DNA of 5,146 nucleotides, taken from contig CAJKXG010000103.1 of NCBI GenBank assembly GCA_905203795.1, positions 1 to 5,146 of the forward strand, given 5' to 3'. Made by a program: the position numbers and the translations under genes. This DNA is from an uncultured Oscillospiraceae bacterium (GTDB lineage Bacteria > Bacillota > Clostridia > Oscillospirales > Acutalibacteraceae). The notes under the pieces are model-generated. The model did no database searches. It was not told the DNA's origin and saw nothing but the letters and a program-made list of their open reading frames with translations. Of this stretch, positions 1 to 5,146 are shown piece by piece; position 1 is the first letter of the stretch; every line of letters begins with the position of its first letter.

Positions 1-1
1 G

Positions 2-760
2 CGGGGTGCGCGGTGCTGCGTGCTGCCGTTGCCGCTGTACGATGTGTCCTCGACCGAGATTCGCCGTCGCTTGGCGGCGGGGGAATCGACCGAGGGGCTG
101 CTGCCGCCTGCGGTGGCGGCGTATATCCGGCAGGAGGGCTTATATACCGACGAAAAGGGGATGAAGCACATGACCTCCGATGCGCAGATTATTGAGATCA
201 TCCGCAAACGGCTGAATCCGAAGCGCTTTGTGCATTCGCTCGCTGTGGCGGAGGAGGCGGTGCGGCTGGCGAAGCGGTACGGCGCCGATCCCGTCAAAGC
301 GCGCACTGCCGGTTTGCTGCACGATATCATGAAAAATACCGAGCCGGAAACACAGTTGCAAATTCTATCGGAATTTGGTATACTGTTAGATACGGTCGAA
401 CAGCACACTGTTAAACTGCTCCACGCCCGCAGCGGCGCGGTGTTTGCGGAAAAGGTGCTGGGCGTGACCGATCCCGATATTCTGGCTGCCGTCCGCTATC
501 ACACGACGGCGCGCGCAGGGATGAGTCTGTTGGAAAAGGTGTTGTATCTGGCGGATTTCACCTCGGCGGATCGCGATTATGACGATGTGGACGAAATGCG
601 GCGGCTGGTGGATATCGATATGGACGAAGCGATGCTGTACGCGCTGCGCTATACCATCGTCGATCTGGCGGGGAGCAGCATGGATAAGAGCAAGGCGATC
701 CACCCCGATACGCTGGCGGCGTACAACGAATGTGTGCTGGGGAGATCGCAGCAGGCGTGA
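2..760 (+). CDS. nadD-yqeK: NadD (C-terminal end) fused in frame to YqeK HD-domain Ap4A hydrolase; 5' partial
   Basis: The frame is open from the left edge to TGA at 758-760, so the start lies upstream. Residue numbers here count from the GTG at 20. Residues 9-42 are the NadD C-terminus: the SSTEIR signature (10-15), then an LLPP...YIRQEGLY ending. NadD adenylylates nicotinate mononucleotide in NAD synthesis. With no stop, the frame runs into a complete YqeK, normally a separate protein that hydrolyses Ap4A to two ADP. HD-family metal ligands are visible: H72 (RFVHS), H101-D102 (LLHDIMKN), H135 (LLHARSG), H161 (YHTTAR) and D179 (LYLADF). From the ATG at 170 the YqeK part is 196 residues, normal for a free-standing YqeK. 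The protein is therefore either a genuine bifunctional fusion, two overlapping genes with internal initiation, or a frameshift in the A4G4 run at 153-160. Removing one base there would end nadD at TGA 162-164, overlapping ATG 161. Assignment of both domains is firm; the fusion itself is uncertain. Confidence 0.88.
   Translation, partial: RGARCCVLPLPLYDVSSTEIRRRLAAGESTEGLLPPAVAAYIRQEGLYTDEKGMKHMTSDAQIIEIIRKRLNPKRFVHSLAVAEEAVRLAKRYGADPVKARTAGLLHDIMKNTEPETQLQILSEFGILLDTVEQHTVKLLHARSGAVFAEKVLGVTDPDILAAVRYHTTARAGMSLLEKVLYLADFTSADRDYDDVDEMRRLVDIDMDEAMLYALRYTIVDLAGSSMDKSKAIHPDTLAAYNECVLGRSQQA
154..172 (+). promoter_or_regulatory. Internal ribosome binding site and candidate independent start of YqeK
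   Basis: AAAGGGG at 154-160 lies 9 bases before an in-frame ATG at 170 and directly before another ATG at 161. The 170 start gives MTSDAQIIEIIRKRL, the point where stand-alone YqeK proteins usually begin. The spacing to 170 is good and that to 161 is too short, so 170 is the better internal start. This would allow separate YqeK to be made even if the fused frame is real. Translation from here is inferred from spacing and family length only. Confidence 0.45.
356..384 (+). promoter_or_regulatory. Possible internal sigma-A promoter inside yqeK
   Basis: TTGCAA (356-361), a 17-base spacer and TATACT (379-384) match the sigma-A pattern at 4/6 and 5/6 positions. TGG directly before the -10 gives an extended -10. 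The site lies in a locally AT-rich patch of an otherwise GC-rich gene, and the patch uses codons that are rare in this window (CTA, ATA, TTA). It would start transcripts near 391, about 390 bases ahead of the LCP gene, and could supply the lcp-rsfS-leuS part of the operon separately. The encoded residues (QILSEFGILLD) look like normal YqeK sequence, so a chance match remains possible. Confidence 0.3.
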
Positions 761-778
761 AAGGACAGGTGAAGCGAG

Positions 779-2056
779 ATGGCTGAACAACGGAAATCGG
801 GTTCTTCTGCCAAAAAGCCGTCCGGGGCGGCGACCGCGACCAAAAAGCCGTCTTCCGCGGCAAAAAAACGCAAAAAGAAAAAAACGCCGATCGGCAAGAC
901 CATTCTCATCATTTTGATGATGGTGCTGGTGGCGATATCCACTGTCTTTATCGTATACGTCGGCAAATACCTGTATGCGCACTATCAGCAGGCGACGGGC
1001 GACAAGGACGGCAAGGACGTCCCGATCACGTCGTATGATACGACGCCGGTGTCCGACCGCGATAAAGTGGGGTATTACATCCTCGGTTTGCTGGGCGAGG
1101 ACGCCAGCGCGGATACGATGGAACAGCTCTCGCTGCTGTGCTGGGATAAACAGGCGGGCACGGTAAACGTGCTGCAATTGCCGCAGGCGACCTATCTCGG
1201 CAAGGACGGTGCGTTTGCCGTGCAGACGGCGGGCGACGTTTGGGCGAATCCGAAGCCGTATGACTGGTGCGAGACCTGCCGCAAACGGCTGTATGCGCCG
1301 GAGATCGGCGAGGAAGGCAAGCACACGGAATGCGGCACGAAGGTGACGCAAAAGACCGGCTCGTCCACCATCAATCTGATTGAAGTATTCAATGACCAGT
1401 ATAGCTTGCCGGTAGACGGCTATTTCGTTTTGGAGCAGCAAACACTGGTCAAGCTGGTCGATCTGGTAAACGGGATCGACATCAAGCTGGACGCGGCACT
1501 GAAGGTGGGCGACACCACCTACGCCGCCGGTGTGCGCACGCTGGACGGCGAGGCGGCACTGCAATATGTGACGACATATGAGAAAACCGTGAACGGCGAT
1601 ATCGGGCGGTTCGGGCGGCTGCAACAGGTGTATGTGGCGGTGTTCCAGCGGCTGTTTGCGCTGTCGGAAAGCGCGCTGACCAGCGATGTGATCGGACCGT
1701 TGATGTCCGGTTCCACCCCCATCCGTGTGGCAAACGGCACCAAAACAGCGGATATCGTGGCATTGATCCGCGCGGCGAGCGGGCTGTCGTTTGACAACAT
1801 GACGGCGTATGTGATCCCGGGCGAGGCGACCACCTCCGGCGGAAAAGCGCTTTTCTCGGTGCACAAGACCGAGCTGGTGACGCTGCTGGGCGAGGCGTTT
1901 AACCCGTACGGCAAGGCCATCGAGGAGGCCAATCTCGGCGTGACCGAGCTGGCGTCCGGCAAAAAATCCGATATGAAAAAGACGGTGCTGTCGGCGTGGG
2001 TGCTCACCCAGTCGGGCGATGCGACGCCGGAGACGACTACCACAACGAAGAAATAA
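779..2056 (+). CDS. LytR-CpsA-Psr (LCP) family membrane protein, atypical, with CCHC insertion
   Basis: This 425-residue protein has a Lys/Ala/Ser-rich cytoplasmic tail (1-40, containing two KKPS repeats encoded by the direct repeat at 810-822 and 840-852), one membrane helix (about 41-62) and an extracytoplasmic LCP domain (about 97-380). It ends in a Thr-rich tail. LCP enzymes transfer lipid-linked glycopolymers to the cell wall. Family landmarks are YYILGLLGED...ADTM (99-114), LPVDGYFVLEQQTLVKLVDLV (the DxYF...LVD segment, 210-230), TLDGEAALQYV (254-264) and GDIGRFGRLQQ (273-283). The protein is unusual. The usual PRDT is PQAT (135-138), the usual arginines after the ALxYV segment are TTYEK, and the loop before ADTM is short. 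A roughly 45-residue insertion carries C164, C167, H182 and C185 as CxxC-x14-HxxC, which may bind zinc. The start is supported by AGGTGA at 767-772, 6 bases before ATG, and lies 18 bases after yqeK. It may be a non-catalytic or divergent LCP protein; family membership is likely, activity unknown. Confidence 0.85.
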   Translation: MAEQRKSGSSAKKPSGAATATKKPSSAAKKRKKKKTPIGKTILIILMMVLVAISTVFIVYVGKYLYAHYQQATGDKDGKDVPITSYDTTPVSDRDKVGYYILGLLGEDASADTMEQLSLLCWDKQAGTVNVLQLPQATYLGKDGAFAVQTAGDVWANPKPYDWCETCRKRLYAPEIGEEGKHTECGTKVTQKTGSSTINLIEVFNDQYSLPVDGYFVLEQQTLVKLVDLVNGIDIKLDAALKVGDTTYAAGVRTLDGEAALQYVTTYEKTVNGDIGRFGRLQQVYVAVFQRLFALSESALTSDVIGPLMSGSTPIRVANGTKTADIVALIRAASGLSFDNMTAYVIPGEATTSGGKALFSVHKTELVTLLGEAFNPYGKAIEEANLGVTELASGKKSDMKKTVLSAWVLTQSGDATPETTTTTKK

Positions 2057-2071
2057 GAAGGGACTGGATAT

Positions 2072-2440
2072 ATGACCGAGGCAAAGGAGATCGTCCGCGA
2101 ACTGGTTTGTTCGCTGGATAAGCATAAAGCGCAGGATATCCGTGTGATCGAAGTGACGGACGTCACGTCGCTGGCGGATTATTTCGTCATCGCGGCGGGC
2201 GGCAGCTCGACGCAGGTGCGGGCGCTGGCGGATTACGCGGAAGGCGAGCTGCAGGAGAAGGGCATCACTCCGCTGCGCACGGAAGGACAGCACACCTCCG
2301 GTTGGATGCTGCTCGACTACGGCTGTGTGGTGGTGCATGTGTTCCACAGCGAGACGCGCCGTTTCTACGATCTGGAGCGGCTGTGGAAGGACGGCAGGCA
2401 GATCGATATTACCCAATTTATTCCGGAACAACAGGGCTGA
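2072..2440 (+). CDS. rsfS: Ribosome silencing factor RsfS (YbeB/YqeL family)
   Basis: RsfS binds ribosomal protein L14 on the 50S subunit and blocks joining to 30S, lowering translation when nutrients are short or during late 50S assembly. The 122-residue length is normal. The family pattern is present throughout: VTDVTSLADYFVIAAGGSSTQV (28-49), the EGQHTSGWMLLDYG stretch (71-84), VVVHVFHSETRRFYDLERLW (86-105), then a short tail. ATG 2072 follows GAAGGGA (2057-2063) by 8 bases and lies 15 bases after the LCP stop. The gene ends in a double in-frame stop, TGA (2438-2440) then TAA (2441-2443). Its place after yqeK is the usual one in Bacillota, here with an LCP gene between. It is cytoplasmic and probably co-transcribed with leuS. 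Confidence 0.96.
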   Translation: MTEAKEIVRELVCSLDKHKAQDIRVIEVTDVTSLADYFVIAAGGSSTQVRALADYAEGELQEKGITPLRTEGQHTSGWMLLDYGCVVVHVFHSETRRFYDLERLWKDGRQIDITQFIPEQQG

Positions 2441-2473
2441 TAACAGCCGCTGACATACAAAAAGAGGAAGGTC

Positions 2474-4888
2474 ATGGTCATGAGATACGATCCGAAAGCA
2501 GTGGAGAAAAAATGGCAGGATATCTGGGAGCGGGAGAACACCTTTGCCGCTTCCGACGATTATTCCAAGCCGAAATTTTATGCATTGGTGGAGTTCCCCT
2601 ATCCGTCGGGACAGGGACTGCACGTCGGGCATCCGCGCTCGTATACTGCGCTGGATGTGGTGGCGCGCAAACGGCGTTTGCAGGGCTATAACGTGCTGTA
2701 TCCGATGGGGTGGGACGCGTTCGGCCTGCCGACCGAAAACTTCGCGATCAAGAATCACATTCATCCCGAGATCGTGACCCGCAACAACGTGGCGCGCTTC
2801 AAAAGCCAGCTCAAGTCGCTGGGTCTGTCCTTCGACTGGGAGCGCGAGATCAACACCACCGATCCCGAGTATTACAAATGGACGCAGTGGATCTTCATCC
2901 AGTTGTACAAAAAGGGGTTGGCGTATAAGAAGGAAATGGCGGTCAACTGGTGCACCTCCTGCAAATGCGTGCTGGCGAACGAAGAGGTCGTCGGCGGCGT
3001 GTGCGAGCGCTGCGGCGGCGAAGTCGTGCGCAAGGTGAAGAGCCAGTGGATGCTGAAGATCACCGCATACGCCCAGCGCCTGATCGACGATCTGGAACTG
3101 GTCGATTATCCCGAACGCGTGCGCGCACAGCAGATCCATTGGATCGGTCGCTCGACGGGCGCACAGGTGCGGTTTGAGACGACGGCGGGTCAGCCGCTGC
3201 TGATCTATACCACCCGTCCCGACACGCTGTTCGGCGCGACCTACATGGTCATGTCGCCCGAGCATCCGCTGCTGGAGGAGTGGATGCCGCTGCTGCAAAA
3301 CGCCGATGAAGTGAAGGCGTATCAGGAAGCGGCGGGCAAGAAATCCGATTTTGAGCGCACCGAGGTGGCGAAGGACAAGACCGGCGTGTGCCTGCAAGGC
3401 GTGCGCGCGATCAATCCCGTCAACGGGCGCGAAATTCCGATCTTCATTTCCGATTACGTGCTGGTGTCCTACGGCACGGGCGCGATCATGGCGGTGCCCG
3501 CCCACGACACCCGCGACTGGGAATTCGCGAAGAAATTCGATCTGCCCATCATCGAAGTGGTCAAGGGCGGCGACGTGGAAAAAGAAGCGTTCACCGATTG
3601 TGCCACCGGCGTGATGGTCAACTCCGGCTTCCTCGACGGTCTGTCGGTGGAGGACGCAAAAGTCGCCATCAAAAACTGGCTGGAGGAGAAGGGCATCGGC
3701 GAAAGCAAGGTCAACTTCAAGCTGCGCGACTGGGTGTTCTCCCGTCAGCGTTACTGGGGCGAGCCGATCCCGCTGGTGCACTGCGACAAGTGCGGGTATG
3801 TGCCGGTGCCGGAGGATCAATTGCCGGTGCGTCTGCCGCAGGTGGAAAGCTATGAACCGACCGATAACGGTGAATCGCCGTTGGCGGCGATCGACGAGTG
3901 GGTGAACACCACCTGCCCACATTGCGGCGGTCCGGCGAAACGCGAAACGGACACCATGCCGCAGTGGGCGGGTTCGTCGTGGTACTTCCTGCGCTACACC
4001 GATCCGAAAAACGCCGATGCGGTGGCATCCAAAGAGGCGTTGGCGTACTGGACGCCTATCGACTGGTACAACGGCGGCATGGAGCACACCACGCTGCACC
4101 TGCTGTACAGCCGTTTCTGGCACAAATTCCTGTATGACATCGGCGTCGTGCCCACGCCCGAACCCTATGCCAAGCGCACCAGCCACGGCATGATCCTCGG
4201 CGAAAACGGCGAGAAGATGTCCAAATCCCGCGGCAACGTGGTCAACCCCGACGACATCGTGAACGAGTACGGTGCGGATACGCTGCGTCTGTACGAAATG
4301 TTCATCGGTGACTTTGAGAAAGCCGCACCGTGGTCGAGCGCGAGCATCCGCGGCTGCCGCCGCTTCCTCGAGCGCATCTGGGCGATGGCGGAAAAGCCGG
4401 TGGAGGGCGACGGCGTGCGTCCGGCGCTGGAAAGCGCGGTGCACAAGACCATCCGCAAGGTGGGCGACGATATCGAGAACCTCAAGTATAACACCGCCAT
4501 CGCGGCGATGATGGCGCTGCTCAACGACTATGCCGAGCAGGGCGGCGCGACCCGCGAGGAGCTGCGCATCCTGCTGACACTGCTCAATCCGTTTGCCCCG
4601 CATATCACCGAGGAATTGTGGGAGCAGCTTGGTTTCGGCGGACAGCTGGCGCATGCGCAGTGGCCCGCCTATGACGAAAAGAAGTGCGTGGATGACACGG
4701 TGGAGATCGTCGTGCAGGTCAACGGCAAGATGCGCGGTCGTCTGCAAATTGCGGTGGACGCCACGGCGGAGACGGCGATCGCCGCCGCCAAAGCGGATGA
4801 AAAGGTGGCGGCTGCCGTCGCGGGAATGCAGATCGTCAAAGAGATTTATGTGCCGAAAAAGCTGGTAAATATTGTTGTCAAGCCCTGA
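2474..4888 (+). CDS. leuS: Leucyl-tRNA synthetase (LeuRS), full length
   Basis: This class I synthetase charges tRNA-Leu with leucine using ATP and clears mischarged products in its CP1 editing domain. The 804-residue length is normal for bacterial LeuRS. Features in order are the HVGH signature (50-53); a first zinc ribbon, C160/C163 with C177/C180; editing-domain motifs TTRPDT (246-251) and [13 protein letters not shown] (333-345, with D345 the expected editing aspartate); [16 protein letters not shown] (416-431); a second ribbon, C437/C440 with C481/C484; [18 protein letters not shown] (491-508); KMSKS (581-585); an anticodon-binding helical domain; and the C-terminal domain with VQVNGKMRG (748-756). 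The key residues are all present. ATG 2474 and ATG 2480 are both possible. The run AGAGGAAGG (2463-2471) serves either, and 2480 gives [12 protein letters not shown], closer to the usual family start, with 8-base spacing from AAGG. The 33-base gap after rsfS leaves no room for a T-box leader, so expression probably follows the operon. Confidence 0.97.
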   Translation: MVMRYDPKAVEKKWQDIWERENTFAASDDYSKPKFYALVEFPYPSGQGLHVGHPRSYTALDVVARKRRLQGYNVLYPMGWDAFGLPTENFAIKNHIHPEIVTRNNVARFKSQLKSLGLSFDWEREINTTDPEYYKWTQWIFIQLYKKGLAYKKEMAVNWCTSCKCVLANEEVVGGVCERCGGEVVRKVKSQWMLKITAYAQRLIDDLELVDYPERVRAQQIHWIGRSTGAQVRFETTAGQPLLIYTTRPDTLFGATYMVMSPEHPLLEEWMPLLQNADEVKAYQEAAGKKSDFERTEVAKDKTGVCLQGVRAINPVNGREIPIFISDYVLVSYGTGAIMAVPAHDTRDWEFAKKFDLPIIEVVKGGDVEKEAFTDCATGVMVNSGFLDGLSVEDAKVAIKNWLEEKGIGESKVNFKLRDWVFSRQRYWGEPIPLVHCDKCGYVPVPEDQLPVRLPQVESYEPTDNGESPLAAIDEWVNTTCPHCGGPAKRETDTMPQWAGSSWYFLRYTDPKNADAVASKEALAYWTPIDWYNGGMEHTTLHLLYSRFWHKFLYDIGVVPTPEPYAKRTSHGMILGENGEKMSKSRGNVVNPDDIVNEYGADTLRLYEMFIGDFEKAAPWSSASIRGCRRFLERIWAMAEKPVEGDGVRPALESAVHKTIRKVGDDIENLKYNTAIAAMMALLNDYAEQGGATREELRILLTLLNPFAPHITEELWEQLGFGGQLAHAQWPAYDEKKCVDDTVEIVVQVNGKMRGRLQIAVDATAETAIAAAKADEKVAAAVAGMQIVKEIYVPKKLVNIVVKP

Positions 4889-4940
4889 CAGCGGTGTGAC
4901 AGCGGTGTGACTGCGGTGTGACTGCGGTGTGACAGCGGCG
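4886..4940 (+). repeat. Five tandem copies of an 11-bp unit overlapping the leuS stop codon
   Basis: Units begin at 4886, 4897, 4908, 4919 and 4930. The consensus is TGACAGCGGTG: copies 1 and 2 are identical, copies 3 and 4 read TGACTGCGGTG, and copy 5 ends GGCG. The first copy starts on the leuS stop. Because 11 is not a multiple of 3, the TGA in successive copies falls in all three forward frames. No inverted symmetry typical of a terminator is seen. Its function is unknown. It may be a simple slippage-generated repeat, a protein-binding array or a translation-stop safeguard. Confidence 0.9.
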
Positions 4941-4988
4941 TAGCGGCGCGAAAAAACCGAAATCTATGAAATTTGCCGCATAAAAGAC
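4941..4988. other. Spacer between the leuS repeat and the rpsU promoter; no clear terminator
   Basis: This short stretch holds GCGGC (4943-4947) and GCCGC (4975-4979) as possible weak stem arms with a 27-base loop, and an A6 run at 4951-4956. No GC-rich hairpin followed by a T run is visible on either strand, so I cannot place an intrinsic terminator for the leuS operon. Read-through into rpsU or factor-dependent termination are both possible. Confidence 0.4.
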
Positions 4989-5017
4989 TTGACGAAGCCG
5001 CGCGATTGGTGTATACT
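4989..5017 (+). promoter_or_regulatory. Sigma-A promoter for rpsU
   Basis: TTGACG (4989-4994), a 17-base spacer and TATACT (5012-5017) each match consensus at five of six positions with ideal spacing. Transcription would start near 5024, giving a leader of about 55 bases before rpsU. The -10 lies inside GTATACTGTATAC (5011-5023), two GTATAC palindromes separated by one T, which could also be bound by a regulator. This is the strongest promoter match I noticed in the window and shows rpsU is probably transcribed separately from the leuS operon. Confidence 0.82.
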
Positions 5018-5045
5018 GTATACGCTTACTTATCAGAAGCTAATA

Positions 5046-5066
5046 CCCCTGCTGTTTTGGCGGAGG
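5046..5066 (+). promoter_or_regulatory. Possible leader hairpin covering part of the rpsU ribosome binding site
   Basis: In the rpsU leader, C5046-C5047, C5049 and TGC (5050-5052) can pair with GCGG (5060-5063) and G5065-G5066. The loop is 7 bases (5053-5059), with one C-A mismatch and one G-U pair. The 3' arm covers the first GGAGG of the ribosome binding region, while the second GGGAGGG (5065-5071) stays mostly free. The structure is short and weak, so a regulatory role is only a possibility. Confidence 0.2.
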
Positions 5067-5071
5067 GAGGG
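5062..5071 (+). promoter_or_regulatory. Strong ribosome binding site of rpsU
   Basis: GGAGGGAGGG contains two overlapping Shine-Dalgarno-like cores. The second ends 7 bases before ATG 5079, ideal spacing, and fixes the rpsU start. The strength fits a highly expressed ribosomal protein gene. Confidence 0.85.
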
Positions 5072-5078
5072 AATAACA

Positions 5079-5146
5079 ATGTCAGAAGTCAGAGTCAAGG
5101 AAAACGAGAGTCTGGACAGTGCTCTTCGCAGATGGAAGAAGTCCTG
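5079..5146 (+). CDS. rpsU: 30S ribosomal protein S21, N-terminal part (cut by window end)
   Basis: The visible 22 codons read MSEVRVKENESLDSALRRWK followed by KS, and the next codon starts TG, probably Cys. This is the conserved S21 N-terminus (SEVRVKENESLDSALRRFKR in typical members). S21 is a small basic protein of the 30S subunit that helps pair mRNA Shine-Dalgarno sequences with 16S rRNA during initiation. A whole S21 is about 58 residues, so roughly two thirds lies beyond the right edge. The start is set by the strong upstream ribosome binding site. It has its own promoter and sits in a different frame from the operon to its left. Confidence 0.93.
   Translation, partial: MSEVRVKENESLDSALRRWKKS

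Noticed and set aside
862..884. Two A7 runs in the LCP Lys-rich tail that resemble a slippery frameshift site
   Set aside because: They encode a plausible cytoplasmic Lys-rich tail before the membrane helix, the frame stays intact, and I see no alternative-frame product or downstream stimulatory structure.
1519..2166. A 215-residue minus-strand open frame opposite the LCP gene and the start of rsfS
   Set aside because: There is no recognisable family and it overlaps well-supported sense genes. The sequence reads as the complement of sense codons.
2441..2473. A T-box leucine riboswitch before leuS
   Set aside because: Only 33 bases separate rsfS from leuS, far too short for a T-box leader, and no T-box motif or terminator hairpin is present.
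386..4747. A 1,453-residue open frame on the minus strand opposite yqeK, lcp, rsfS and leuS
   Set aside because: It is codon-aligned with four genes sharing one frame and is open only because they avoid TTA, CTA and TCA. The product is His/Arg/Ala-rich without recognisable domains, begins at TTG, and lies opposite well-conserved proteins.
4943..4979. GCGGC/GCCGC arms as an intrinsic terminator of the leuS operon
   Set aside because: The stem is only 5 bp with a 27-base loop and no T run follows, so it does not meet the terminator pattern.

Overview
The window is chromosomal housekeeping DNA from a GC-rich (about 60% by eye) member of the Bacillota. It is most likely a Clostridia bacterium of the Oscillospirales/Ruminococcaceae type. 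That placement is inferred from the gene order nadD - yqeK - LCP-family protein - rsfS - leuS, the strong purine-rich ribosome binding sites, and the protein sequences. No mobile element, CRISPR array, tRNA or rRNA is visible.

Layout, all on the + strand: (1) positions 2-760, the C-terminal end of NadD (NAD biosynthesis) read in frame into a complete YqeK HD-domain Ap4A hydrolase; the 5' end lies outside the window. (2) 779-2056, a membrane-anchored LytR-CpsA-Psr (LCP) family protein that lacks several catalytic arginines and carries a CCHC zinc-knuckle-like insertion. (3) 2072-2440, RsfS, the ribosome silencing factor. (4) 2474-4888, a full-length leucyl-tRNA synthetase. Gaps of 18, 15 and 33 bases, each with a ribosome binding site, indicate one operon entering from the left edge. 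(5) 4889-5078, a 190-base intergenic region with five copies of an 11-bp tandem repeat starting on the leuS stop codon, then a near-consensus sigma-A promoter and a short leader. (6) 5079 to the right edge, the first 22 codons of rpsU (ribosomal protein S21).

The genes link NAD synthesis, dinucleotide-polyphosphate turnover, cell-envelope polymer attachment, ribosome hibernation and leucine charging, a growth-related grouping common in this phylum. I do not see a clearly new multi-gene system. The points most worth a second look are the NadD-YqeK in-frame fusion (or a single-base frameshift mimicking one), the unusual LCP protein, the stop-codon-bearing tandem repeat after leuS, and two sigma-A-like promoters sharing a TATACTGT core. 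A 4.4-kb antisense open frame is explained by codon avoidance and is not called as a gene.
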